Positions 9,001-16,330 of a stretch of DNA of 42,918 bases are shown here, in pieces. Made by a program: the position numbers and the translations under genes. Numbering within the stretch: the first letter of the stretch is position 1; the number at the start of each line of letters is the position of its first letter. Under the pieces are notes generated by a model, which saw only the letters and a program-made list of their open reading frames with translations, did no database searches and was not told the DNA's origin. Source of the stretch: a virus; the IMG/VR virus record IMGVR_UViG_3300038307_000092, positions 1-42,918 of that record, one strand, 5' to 3'.

Positions 9001-11552
9001 TTAAGATTCTCAGTAGATAGGTTTGCTTTCCTAACCCGAGCAGCTGCTGCCCCTTTTTTTGTAAGAGGAAATAAAGATAGAATCCTATCAGCAGCTTTAA
9101 CAAAAGCATTACTTGTTCTTCTATAGCTTCTGAACTCCGATTCAATAGTAGCGGCATCGGGATGCTCTGTTATCTGTTTCGTGAGATCACGGATGGTAGC
9201 CTCTAGGTCCATAAGCTTAGAAGATTCTTGTCTTGTTATAACGGTCCCTAGATTCTCTAGTTGAAGTAGGATAGAATCGAACTTTTGTTTTATTACTCTG
9301 ATATCAGATCTTATCTTCGTAATCCGATCCTTCTCATCCTGAGCGTTGTCGCGAGCCTCTTCTGCGGCTGTTATCTTATCAACCGATCCTTCAGCTTCTG
9401 CCTCGGTTAGACCTTCCTCCGCACTTTCTAACGCTTCAGTTGCGTTTGTTTCCTCTTGTTGCCACGCTTTATCCACGTTATTCAGATCGCTCAATCCCCT
9501 ATTTGTTCTCACGGCGGTTGTATTCGCCCTACCTCCGCTCCTAGTTGGTGAGGATACAGGCGATACCGGAGAGCCATCGGGTACAGGAACCTGACTTGCC
9601 TCGGTTGTAACACCATCGGCTTGTGTAGTAATCTCTTGTTCTTCAGCTACTATCCGGTCTTTCTCTTCTTGATCAATCTCCAGAGCCACCATAAACTTCT
9701 CATCGAAGTCCATAGCATCAGGGTCTTTCCCGTCATCTCTGATACGTTCTCGAACAGCCGCGTCTAATTCCTCGTCAACAGATACTTCGTATTGGTGAAT
9801 GTCTCCTGAATCTAAGCCATCAATTACCTCTTGGGCTGATATGTTATGCTTCCTGCCATACTTCTGTATATCCATTATCTGTGATATTTGTGATCTAACT
9901 TCTGCTAGAATGGAAGGACTGTCTACGGCGGCGTTAATTTCCGGTAATCTCGTTAGATTATCATAAGCTGCTAATAAGATCTCAGAGGGAGAGTAACCCC
10001 TCTCTCTATCTGGAAGAGCATCTAATGCTTTTTCTAAAAGGTCTAGCCCTTCTTCTCCATGTAGCCCAAGCCTCTTCATCATAATAGATAAACTAAGACC
10101 GACATCTGAAGAACCCTCTGAGTCTAAACTAAACTCACCTACGTCCCCAAGGGAAGCACCTTCCTCTAAGTGAGGTTGGATCTTTCTACCAATTCTATCA
10201 ATTAATTCAGCCCGGTCTAACCACATCCCACCTACCTCAGGATCCATTAATGTTTTGGTGGTTTGGAACACCTCTAATACCTCTCTACTAAACTTCCCAT
10301 ATTTAGAGGCTTTCGACTTTGCACCTAAGGTGAAGGGTAGAGATAACGTCCCTGCTACTGTTTTACCACCGAGATGAAAAGCACCACCCATAACAGGATT
10401 AATAGCAGGACTGAGAAGAGCTTCGAACACCGTCTCGATACCTATTCTACCCCAGTCTACATCCTTCTGGTGTCTTAATGCTACCCTTCTCTTTTGGTTT
10501 CTAAACTCCGCTAAGAATCCCGTGATCGTACCTTCCATTGCATTACCTAGGGTATAGACCCCAACTCTCTGTAAACGAGAGAACCTTTGATATCTATCCC
10601 GGCCAATTTTAGCACGTAGGATAGCCGGTCCAATATTCTCTGGCAGTGCATATTGCAGTTTTACGAACTTTTGTGCTATATTAACAGAACGTCTAGCGGC
10701 TTTAGTAGCCCCGAAAACCCTACTAGCGATAGAGGCATAAACAGAGAAGCCGCCTGTAGGCACCAAGAGAAGTAAGGACAACGCCGTACTAGGTACTAAA
10801 TCTGGATCGTTTATAATACCGTTAATAACTAGATTCTTTGTCCAATCATAACCGATTTCTAAACTACTAGCGTTATCGTAGAAGTGTTTCATTGACTTCC
10901 CTACTTCTACTTTTCTACCAGCATCAGATAACCTATAGAAGAACTCTACAGGATTCTCTGAATTTTTCACTATATCATATAAAGCATCCCTCGAGCCAAA
11001 CATCTCGAGGTATGTCCGAACCCGCTCAGGGTCCCTCTCGATAAGAATATCCAAAGCCTCCTTCGGATCCCAATCCGCAGGGCCTTCGCTTAAAATCATA
11101 TCTGTGATGTCAGACACACCCGGTACTCCTACCCCGCCCCATTGATCCCACCAGTTCCATCCCGACAAGGATGCAGAGTAGTCTAGTGCGTCTTGCTGCT
11201 CATTAGAAAAATCTAACATAGTACCCATATATAGGTTCTCATTCCTGATATGATTAATACGTTCTGCGAAGTACCGCATTGTAGAGGTATTCTGAGCCAT
11301 ATATCCTGTCTGATAATCCTCAGCCATAGAGTCCCAAGAAGCTACGTTGTGGTCTAAGAACCCTTTATAGGCTTTACCATCAGAGGTCTGAATAGAGCGT
11401 GTCTCGAGAGCGGCACGATTCCATAAGCCTTTGGTCGGTAATGCCATATATCTGTCTAGTTGGTTTTGTCTCTTTTCTGCTAAGCTTCGTTGGAGTTCTC
11501 TATCGGTACTGTATATAGGTAGCGGATTATTCATCCATGAACTAGTTGTCAT
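1..11552 (-). CDS. Giant internal virion/ejection protein with two zincin motifs (3' end missing)
   Basis: This reading frame starts at the ATG at 11552, behind AAGGA with an 8-base spacer, 14 bases after the stop of the 1587-residue gene. I checked it triplet by triplet to base 3 and found no stop, giving at least 3850 codons; the C-terminus lies outside the window. Position in the internal core operon suggests a role like T7 gp16, which is ejected into the cell, but it is about three times longer. Visible parts: hydrophobic, glycine-rich stretches near residues 245-275 and 380-410 that could insert in a membrane; an acidic linker and long charged coiled coil at about 690-995; HEIAH at 1154-1158 followed by an EERFARGF motif near 1195-1202, as in metallopeptidases of phage polyvalent proteins; and HEGYH at 1588-1592. 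The remaining C-terminal part is mainly helical and unrecognised. I saw no lytic transglycosylase or RNA polymerase motifs. Delivery of a protease with the genome is inference. Confidence 0.9.
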   Translation of the reverse strand, partial: MTTSSWMNNPLPIYSTDRELQRSLAEKRQNQLDRYMALPTKGLWNRAALETRSIQTSDGKAYKGFLDHNVASWDSMAEDYQTGYMAQNTSTMRYFAERINHIRNENLYMGTMLDFSNEQQDALDYSASLSGWNWWDQWGGVGVPGVSDITDMILSEGPADWDPKEALDILIERDPERVRTYLEMFGSRDALYDIVKNSENPVEFFYRLSDAGRKVEVGKSMKHFYDNASSLEIGYDWTKNLVINGIINDPDLVPSTALSLLLLVPTGGFSVYASIASRVFGATKAARRSVNIAQKFVKLQYALPENIGPAILRAKIGRDRYQRFSRLQRVGVYTLGNAMEGTITGFLAEFRNQKRRVALRHQKDVDWGRIGIETVFEALLSPAINPVMGGAFHLGGKTVAGTLSLPFTLGAKSKASKYGKFSREVLEVFQTTKTLMDPEVGGMWLDRAELIDRIGRKIQPHLEEGASLGDVGEFSLDSEGSSDVGLSLSIMMKRLGLHGEEGLDLLEKALDALPDRERGYSPSEILLAAYDNLTRLPEINAAVDSPSILAEVRSQISQIMDIQKYGRKHNISAQEVIDGLDSGDIHQYEVSVDEELDAAVRERIRDDGKDPDAMDFDEKFMVALEIDQEEKDRIVAEEQEITTQADGVTTEASQVPVPDGSPVSPVSSPTRSGGRANTTAVRTNRGLSDLNNVDKAWQQEETNATEALESAEEGLTEAEAEGSVDKITAAEEARDNAQDEKDRITKIRSDIRVIKQKFDSILLQLENLGTVITRQESSKLMDLEATIRDLTKQITEHPDAATIESEFRSYRRTSNAFVKAADRILSLFPLTKKGAAAARVRKANLSTENLNLITSRLTRLRNLAQKRGDTAVVASLNKMIAAKTLTRKAVIDVMTQGAETAEAARLAALTRHEGYFALRDQLSEQMDVLNTLYTALDVRWERVSNRRHDRLASWDRVINFRKAEKKLIAERRSQFDAVLAQRREAAKEAGEEVVFLYGEMFEPIGKDRAGAWVSPHSVQSTVYTTGLTELTGEALSRFRHQEITADQAIAIMNKSEKSALENIKNKTPGSLFRMAQNNRKRTSQDPLTRSNDQAPWVAFTAAEVLANSTPGKPFGSEGVWNEAGHRIKGMVQIQEAGISLITAFEGADVSTAIHEIAHVLRQKVLYQANEITPEDLTALETWAGADDSNWTQEAEERFARGFERYIRTGEAPENAGERLKSVFRTLGNIIAKIYNGILGTSLEGVDITPEVKRVFDALVSRQAISSDTVGSITRANTTSTIEKAFGLTPAEAVAVAELLETTGLTREDVVFKKGTQDDFNTASEALLQEEGAISVGLNVLLQLDELETSQERVPLDAFTDPHIRRVLIEQLEGYIEEHWVSGLYSNEQDVLRAEWYHRVREQTAGERGDLGEDWIPSWLEGIDVNEQLRMMDMDTYFQKEKDLNELYLLESLEEIPAKTELDPGPITEGLEKSPEVLTPSVLKYMISEAIHKLRLGTYKKRSKAIFEALATVVGGREVLQQLIDNDKLLLHLVADITEEGLYPIRERKNTEAYFAPFRFGGEGDTVPGIHMVLNSKMKIKAFSVIAAHEGYHFIWNSRHRSKRVLQRKIWAEALLDNFSQTEAGKSLLKKYSDHFDSAVAKGGTINLPLLRYKVELDEPAAQDGRRRGYMQWDYSRQEAAKIKKEVYLYHAKRQYLLLIIDLLNEAHSDKKALRDIKEKTGRPLTWKEATQAFGIKTGEEGRLHVDEMIHHLKTTVFGQDKFLDKDKTMTEEDWEAALHSYPETLKHSPAYWLIYFRRMEVIQRSGTTIPKKEWANYTALKKALTEAPDSRLAELNVNFTSLEKKKKVLFQKADPSILRQSEGRPVAISTGRIFKEPAMLQIAEDSPEALYQSSLGWAAYTEGLKSILRNAHSEAFEMVGDKAYVDADRIYGVMPEMFKDVGLGIHKVFQAAMLEGETTGPMKSSAANAGRLAESKYGIHKVIEIAKLEHARAVGRMANWTSDARRKLAEAYEREIIGQGDNPSDVMNYFVAIRFIENMEDSFRPIYGDMWRKQGYIKAYDEVTGKPILFGETEKHNGSLYRNEVITAIAARLRIKTRSERGHVKEQVFAEIMDQLGEDFHDEVTIDEIASLIVRKIGDLTPDTEDTRWTVEGFGNGDIDWAAATEVGSGLVDMLTNTPLARQWGLTHAGESTEASFNNEAVMKAGESLRVVEAVFGESNRMAPIALYHLAGIINQHRFWSRANHILGHDSFTTQQKEALAEFIQTVNERGTPNPTGFSLGTRVIPQTVGGALDQTIPSKETLKSWLNDYLYRMPNLAFSTIYDQILASRDNPMRFRGELNNFLPAFSHGDDILVPYHMIGEVLAFEQMSPIYEGLTAGVIATEAARFSEWRSKNPNMSLHELFSYENQSDRTGSGIYEMKALSLASDPGAIDALVEVLKKEHGTKEIARAIEKDGLFETILKHSKFTTKEAEDFYLGTGLRLSKMIQENQDHDTIKAMGKLGETILELSTFNSVEELKGASSELTGKIRAIFKPPVMRLVYSGALNNFKKEFLKPGGEGTKAVTALGAAIGYDFYQRDGAEVLALGEALFSLTTKDLSTALSEGQNVLEEVTGITPQVKLAVTRFLGLDRAREGHFDLVSDLAEEWDSAVKARSLDSRVEGNAVVHMKGKNGSVGEANFTTSTEAKPMGATQASSIIRAKDAKKLFDEGLNKITRLDYGVLNEETLGKTKARYADKIQAVEDFLRTKKGQTLTNEDLLYMEQLMGFQVPQNEIGAFKALNMLGASAHRINLERAKLLVEALGLSGIDIEHQVGGLLNRNLYFPIGWSTMSHREYQALVSLSTLTGVFADRVASTTVKIRDKESGKIIDFPFRTFEDYINNQKEEATAAGTEWTPKNTQAAFREFLNVEDADKALGLYDLVDNPFHNLSESEAEAQIDHLLDMQQMLWWASYEKPPASIFPEYTVEDTDTGFYQDLMSRWIDHSDRMSTELPMEMQLESEMSTEELILKGKMGTIRSDEAALRSGYAKRPYRRTEGDEGGYVDSSPPKGILSTRPLYHELPFGDRGVLALQRRVLQNKAQELLGTKHSMEDLTGPAAYKNRDAMGWAVPWKREDVGQAPTTTIDYLSLKGIAADEDGFLAGDLARDIDTWAAKRGLQPYVYKDPGNVYPYLHIIKEIEKIREEMIFYAAKDMSDDQIIHRREQWLSALHMLSEVSRNMKEKEHNSLVLANEANPLAVQSRIALEDTWKDVLTGDLQSEDNPRGRLLQDTLISDELRFPLMPVEGVPILTDQADVALWKEVIGDNQISWRNIMKDLAIESGIIQAHDSKRFMPIFLYQDYIAPVLKTYQRPDGTKPYANLKGKKKKAYKDPRMWEEVIDREDRNSIIEIAKLKARGEKGTTVTLEFSIARAINDGSLEPSVVKFALEHAVSESTTRGKKEEISFRGRHGLAEIGFGFLTRAPRMYKLIGQKFKVALTAESAFQLFGIIDNIEPLYEMQQAKLLGKTFGWKKGDDGRPIRADSVQDSIRSAIGFTTRHNIEKAAKISRAFTILAQALESETPRMISDKGISLSKFALDVVDLDAYQSGSIAPIPGMKKPWVEALISPLVEYSYSLEAGDKQGLSTPLFNLKSKLDAKIRLARTGSGEAGHKARGVATILGALMILGDRRASTPSMFLPFLDADVFNVTFAEGSGKVDLAPIIEEATGLYKQMSAFDDIESFINDNEFYFKAREYAFEAGFKGDEEIEAIVAQNPEQAFIQWLKDTGHWDAVTLTVDQEFESSGYIQATQSLLTQLGIEVDPNAAEFADQEAWIYSDKIYSVDIETDLRHKQVVALGTYDRSTKKGDVGIRTS
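6690..6930 (-). other. Second HExxH site (HEGYH) within the giant protein
   Basis: HEGYH is encoded at 6777-6791 (residues 1588-1592), inside a hydrophobic helix-like segment (FSVIAAHEGYHFIW). A short beta-like run (VPGIHMVLNS) precedes it, which is the usual strand-then-helix order of zincins. The family is not recognised, and a third zinc ligand cannot be assigned by eye. The local sequence is clearly more AT-rich than most of the gene. Confidence 0.45.
7683..8225 (-). other. Zincin-like metallopeptidase domain 1 (HEIAH) within the giant protein
   Basis: The HEIAH codons lie at 8079-8093 (residues 1154-1158). They are preceded by a GADVSTAI stretch and followed by EERFARGF near residue 1195, which could give the third zinc ligand. 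A conserved-looking tail follows, reading roughly RLKSVF, IYNGILG and ITPEVKRVFDAL. This layout is what I know from the metallopeptidase domain of phage and plasmid polyvalent proteins. The domain borders are estimates. Catalysis is inferred from the motif alone. Confidence 0.7.
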
Positions 11553-11566
11553 TTAGGTGTTCCTTA

Positions 11567-14500
11567 TCAATTGTTTTCATTTATTGATTCAAAATAGTCA
11601 GCGTCGGTTATCTCATTCCCTCTCTCGTCTCGTCTGATTTCTCTGGGGAAATCAAGCCTCGGAGGCCTTGGACTTCTTTGAGGAGGAAAGTTAATACTAG
11701 GCTTTTTTAAAGATCCGTCTACAATCGCGCCTTGATTCGCCTTGGTTCCGTAGGGGGTAAGATGACCTGTATACAGCCCTGCGTCTTGTAAAGCCCCTAC
11801 TCCTAGATCCCTAGCTCTCAGAGGAACCGCAAAACCCTCGGGAGCTATCCATTTCACAACAGAGCCGTCTGATTGCTGGATATTTAGACGGGCTCTCATT
11901 GGTAGTCTAGGGTCATCTGGACTACCAACAACATCAAACCACATATGATTAGCATAAATTGGCATAGTCAAACCGTTGTGCAGGGGAATCTCCACCCGAC
12001 CAAAAGCCGCTAATGTTAGACTACCCTCCACATTACTTGACTCAAGTTCACCTACTCTGACTAGATGATACAATACTTCCGCTACCATATCCATAGCAGT
12101 AGGGTCATATATACCATTGTTACTGCGTTCAGAAGCTACCCTAGCCCGTATCTCTGTATCTGTAAGCCAGATCGTTCTTCCTTCCAAGGGCTCTATTATC
12201 TTAAATTCAAAATGATCAAGCTTATTGCCCTCTTCGTCTACGCTTCGCCTGTCGCTGTATTTATAGGCCGGAGTAATCGCCTGACTACCGAAATATTCTG
12301 TAGGTTCCGCTATATCAGTTAACGATGTCATATAGTTCTGGTAGTTTTTAGTAGCCCTAAAATCAGATACGTTGTTTAAAGCCGCTTCATAATCTCTAAC
12401 TACTTTCTGAACTAAAAGGCCCACGCCTCTTTGCTCCCCATAGGTCTGTCTTGTATAATTTTTTTGGTTCCGGATTTTCCTATGAAAATCATTGAAGTGT
12501 TCCCATATAGGCTTCGTCACCGTTGTCTCTATTCCATCTACCTCCCGCGTTATACTAAATTCCTCAACGGACAGCTCGTTTTCCACTATGTGTGCCATTA
12601 GTCGCTCTCGCTGCTGGGCGGGGGTTTCTCCCGCCCGTAGTCCTAGTTCAGGTGAAGATGAGATATACTGCTCGAGTATCTCTTTCGCTCTCTGATCGAA
12701 GGTCTCCCTTTTTTCGTTAAAGCCCTCAGGCGCATACTCAGGAGGCCGACCGTCTGCTACTGCTTTTAAAACCATATACTTATATAAGGCCGAGTCATTG
12801 TTACTTATTGTGGAAGTCCCAGACCAAGCTGCTTCCTTGATAAACTTATCTCTCTCCTGGATCGTATCGAGTATTCTATGCATCCCTGTCTTTCTACGCT
12901 CCACCCGAGCCTCCTGCTCGAGTATTGTTAGGCCGGTATCCTCCCCGTCATCTGGGGTATCATCGGTATAAATTAGGCCCGGTGTATCGTTTAAGTGCGA
13001 TAGGAAATTCGGTGTGAAAACACGCCCTAATAATGTCTTGAGATTTTTTATATTCCTTACGTTATAGTCAGTAGGTCCTCCTGCACTAATGAGTAATCCA
13101 GTAGGGTCGGTCCTATCCACTAAACGGGTCCACCACTGAAACCACGCCCCCGGACCCTTTTCATACTGTCTTAGGGGGTCCTCTACGTGATTTACTACAT
13201 CGTGTAACGAGGAGTCTAAAAGACTATTGTCCCTAACCACAGCCGTCAACGCTATGTGGGTTGCGCTATCCCCTCGATGCATACCAATGGCGCGTTCGTT
13301 CGATACTGGTCCAGTCTTTTTTACCATCCTCGCTATATTCTCATCAATCCACTGATAGCCTCCCCCTGTTACAATAGTGTGCTCGGTCATATTGGGACCA
13401 TCTAGATTTATAATAGTCTCCATTATCGCCGGTAGCGATTCTATAGGAATACCCTTCCCCATTCGTGTTACTACGGCTGTGAATATACGCTCCGTGTTAA
13501 AGCCAGGAATGCTCTTGCTCAGGGCTAATGAAGACAGCCGCCGGAACAGCACGTTTTCATAGGCTTGTAGAGTACCGTTCTCCGCCGCCGCAGCAAACAA
13601 AGCATTATCAGCATCGCCACCGACCGCAGCTAAAGCTACCCTTCGTGCTCCATCTATGGTTTCAAGAGAATTTAAATCCCATCCATTGTTCCTGAGCCAC
13701 TCACGGACCTTAGGAGCAGTCACCAAGGTTTTTCCAAAAATAAATTCGTCGGCGATCTCGCCCCACCCGATAGTCTCATCGGTTAGGGTCATAAGATTCG
13801 TCATCTCTCCCCTCAATGCACTTGGGATTTCCGTAGAGTTTCCCGAATTCCGTGCCTGTGATTCCTGTAGTGCGGTTATAGCGTTAAGGGTAACCTTTTC
13901 AATTTGTTCTTGTATGTTTTTTACCTCGTTTGCGATGTCCGTGCCCGGCTCACCAGTAAGCTTCGCCCATAAATTACCGTTTAGGAGTTGTGGGGCTTTA
14001 ACTCTCAGGACAGCTAGGAACCCCCGCATCGTACTCAAACTATCCCCGTTCTCCAAACCGAATACTTCCCAAGCTTCTTGATTAGCCTTAGTACTAGCGG
14101 GTGTGCCCACTATTTGATCTAATACTAATAGGAATTGAGCGACGTTTGCAAGTTGCTGTAAATGATCTGGGTTGGTGGGATCAATGTCCTGTGAGAAAAT
14201 ATTTAAGTCTTTTATAGCATTTGTGGCCCATTGTTTTATCCTAGGCCCTACGGATTCATCTTTGTTCTCCGTAGGAAAAGCTTCATTAGTCTCATATATG
14301 GCTAGTAATAAAGGAGCTAAATCCCAAGGAGGCAGCGATTCCAATACAAGAGCCCCGGCTTGTGCGGGTATACCTGTAGTGTTTATCCAAGGCAGTTCAA
14401 CCTCTTCGGGGGTCCCTAATCCTGAAGCTTCATGCAAATTTTTCCTATTTGTATTATACCGGGCCGTGATATATTCCCGTGCTAATTTCTGGGCTGCGAT

Positions 14501-16330
14501 TGCTACTGGATCCCCGAGTTCTATAGCTCTAGTTGACTGGTTATTGCTCCCTAAAGCAATCTCAACTACACTGACTGAGGTAGTATGAACCATTCCTGTG
14601 GTGAGTGTTGCTATGACTTGAGCCCCAATTAACGTACCAGTCTCCGTCGTTGGGTGGAGTTTGTGAGACCTTGCTGTGTCGGCCTGTGCTTTTGTGAAGG
14701 TCTTTAAGAATACTTCTATCTGTGGATCTGTATAGACTCTCTGCTCAGGGGGATTCTCATACTCATCCAGCATGGCCTGCTGGATAGTAAATAGATCTTG
14801 ATAAGATACCTCTCCCATCTTATCAGGATCCACCCCCGGTATCGACACCTCCGAACTCTTAATACCTATTCCCACTAAATCAACAACAATACGCCCATGT
14901 ACATACGCGGGATCTTGTGCCTGTTCCAAAAAGTCCCGTTCTCTTATGTTATCTTTCCGAACCTGTTCTTTGAATTCTTCAAGGACATCCCTGAATTTCA
15001 TTCGTTTGGTTTCGTCGTTTCCGAGCTCATTGACAAAGTCTTCTACTGGTCTGGTTAGATCAAAACCATGAAGCGATAAATATCCTTTTAAATCTAAATC
15101 CGAAGGATCTCCTCCCTCTTCTAAGGCGACTGAGATGTTCCTGCCTCCCATTACCTCGGTTGCTAGAGACACGGTCTCATAAAGACTTTTTAGCTCCTCC
15201 TCCTTTATGCCAGGTTGGAGATAGTATTTTTGACCGAATCTACCCGCTAAATCAACAAGGGTGTTTAATGCTCCGTCTTCGACTTGTGTTTGCAATATTT
15301 TAGATTTTAATTCATGTATATTTCCCGCCCGAGGCGAAGTGTGATGTCCCAAATTGGTGAGGAAAATCCTTGCATTTTCGTGAGTAAGCTCGTGAGTCCC
15401 ATCATCCCCGTCAACTTGCCCAAGAGCTGTCGCAGATACCGCTGACATCATTGAAACGGGTCCACTAACTTGGGACTTATTTCTATCTCGCCACGAATCC
15501 GTTAAATCACCCGTTAAACCCGGTTGAATATTTTCGAACACATCCTTAGCCTGTGGGTCTAAGCCCACCATTAGGTCTTCCCAAGGTAAGACAACACCGT
15601 CAAACTGTCCCTTGGTTACGGCTTCAGCAATGGATTCTTTAATAACCTCAACTACCAAAGCATTGGGATTCTGTTTTACCTCGGATAGGATTTCATCTTT
15701 TAATTCCGTTATAAAATCATCCGTGTGTAAGGTACCTAGAAGACCGGGACCAAACGTCAAGCCTAGTGACAAGTCTACCATGCCTTCTAATTCCTCATGA
15801 GATCTTACATCAATCACCTGAACACCTTCAAAACTCCTCTCGAGTTTATTCCACTCAGTAGTTTGCTTTGTAGACATCTCACCAGCGAACATCACCTTGT
15901 TGACTGCTTCTGCTTTTTTAATGGTCTTGTTCACGTTACTAGGTTTCGAACCTGTGTAGAACTCCTCTAAAGAAACTGCTTCATTACCGGGAGAGATTCT
16001 ACCACCTTTTGGGTAAACAACTTCAGTACCTTCTGTTAGAAAGAAATCAGGGTCCTTATAAGGAATACCCGCTAATTCTTCGCTACTAACACCGAACTCA
16101 TTTTGATATCCCGTAAGGTCTTCTTCAAACTTAGTTTTTCTTTTCTCTGATTCCTCTAGATTCGTAACAGGTTCTTTATCAGCATTGTGGTAGTTCTTAG
16201 CAGCATCTTGTATAATACCCCTAAGCCCTACGTACCGTCGCTCTCGATCTCCCTCCAACCCCATAGTCTGGGCTCTCTCACGGAAGGTCCTCTGAAATGT
16301 TTCTAATCCTTTTAGATTTTCTTCAAACAT
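11567..16330 (-). CDS. Large internal virion protein, T7 gp15-like by position (1587 aa)
   Basis: A soluble-looking, acidic, mostly helical protein of 1587 residues, about twice the length of T7 gp15 (747 aa). It lies between the lysozyme-bearing protein and the giant protein, which is where the gp15-type ejection protein sits in T7-like phages. Its ATG overlaps the stop of the upstream gene by 8 bases, and AGGGAG lies about 9 bases before it. There is no signal peptide or clear membrane segment. The C-terminal 60 residues are proline- and arginine-rich. A HELTH string occurs near residues 313-317 but lacks a zincin-like context. No specific enzymatic domain is recognised; the role as a core or ejection protein is inferred from position and size. 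Confidence 0.75.
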   Translation of the reverse strand: MFEENLKGLETFQRTFRERAQTMGLEGDRERRYVGLRGIIQDAAKNYHNADKEPVTNLEESEKRKTKFEEDLTGYQNEFGVSSEELAGIPYKDPDFFLTEGTEVVYPKGGRISPGNEAVSLEEFYTGSKPSNVNKTIKKAEAVNKVMFAGEMSTKQTTEWNKLERSFEGVQVIDVRSHEELEGMVDLSLGLTFGPGLLGTLHTDDFITELKDEILSEVKQNPNALVVEVIKESIAEAVTKGQFDGVVLPWEDLMVGLDPQAKDVFENIQPGLTGDLTDSWRDRNKSQVSGPVSMMSAVSATALGQVDGDDGTHELTHENARIFLTNLGHHTSPRAGNIHELKSKILQTQVEDGALNTLVDLAGRFGQKYYLQPGIKEEELKSLYETVSLATEVMGGRNISVALEEGGDPSDLDLKGYLSLHGFDLTRPVEDFVNELGNDETKRMKFRDVLEEFKEQVRKDNIRERDFLEQAQDPAYVHGRIVVDLVGIGIKSSEVSIPGVDPDKMGEVSYQDLFTIQQAMLDEYENPPEQRVYTDPQIEVFLKTFTKAQADTARSHKLHPTTETGTLIGAQVIATLTTGMVHTTSVSVVEIALGSNNQSTRAIELGDPVAIAAQKLAREYITARYNTNRKNLHEASGLGTPEEVELPWINTTGIPAQAGALVLESLPPWDLAPLLLAIYETNEAFPTENKDESVGPRIKQWATNAIKDLNIFSQDIDPTNPDHLQQLANVAQFLLVLDQIVGTPASTKANQEAWEVFGLENGDSLSTMRGFLAVLRVKAPQLLNGNLWAKLTGEPGTDIANEVKNIQEQIEKVTLNAITALQESQARNSGNSTEIPSALRGEMTNLMTLTDETIGWGEIADEFIFGKTLVTAPKVREWLRNNGWDLNSLETIDGARRVALAAVGGDADNALFAAAAENGTLQAYENVLFRRLSSLALSKSIPGFNTERIFTAVVTRMGKGIPIESLPAIMETIINLDGPNMTEHTIVTGGGYQWIDENIARMVKKTGPVSNERAIGMHRGDSATHIALTAVVRDNSLLDSSLHDVVNHVEDPLRQYEKGPGAWFQWWTRLVDRTDPTGLLISAGGPTDYNVRNIKNLKTLLGRVFTPNFLSHLNDTPGLIYTDDTPDDGEDTGLTILEQEARVERRKTGMHRILDTIQERDKFIKEAAWSGTSTISNNDSALYKYMVLKAVADGRPPEYAPEGFNEKRETFDQRAKEILEQYISSSPELGLRAGETPAQQRERLMAHIVENELSVEEFSITREVDGIETTVTKPIWEHFNDFHRKIRNQKNYTRQTYGEQRGVGLLVQKVVRDYEAALNNVSDFRATKNYQNYMTSLTDIAEPTEYFGSQAITPAYKYSDRRSVDEEGNKLDHFEFKIIEPLEGRTIWLTDTEIRARVASERSNNGIYDPTAMDMVAEVLYHLVRVGELESSNVEGSLTLAAFGRVEIPLHNGLTMPIYANHMWFDVVGSPDDPRLPMRARLNIQQSDGSVVKWIAPEGFAVPLRARDLGVGALQDAGLYTGHLTPYGTKANQGAIVDGSLKKPSINFPPQRSPRPPRLDFPREIRRDERGNEITDADYFESINENN

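Noticed and set aside
1-11552. N4-type virion RNA polymerase in the giant protein
   Set aside because: The size fits, but I saw no R-x3-K-x6-YG motif B, no catalytic HD motif C and no T/DxxGR signature in the translated part. The unseen C-terminus cannot be judged.
13656-14588. Plus-strand frames of about 140 codons (13656-14081, 14172-14588)
   Set aside because: Antisense to the 1587-residue core gene, which is continuous and fits the operon; composition is that of a complementary-strand shadow.
15380-15394. HELTH string (an HExxH match) in the 1587-residue protein
   Set aside because: It lies in a hydrophilic GDDGTHELTHEN context without the preceding strand and hydrophobic helix of a zincin. 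It is probably chance, though conservation in relatives would reopen it.
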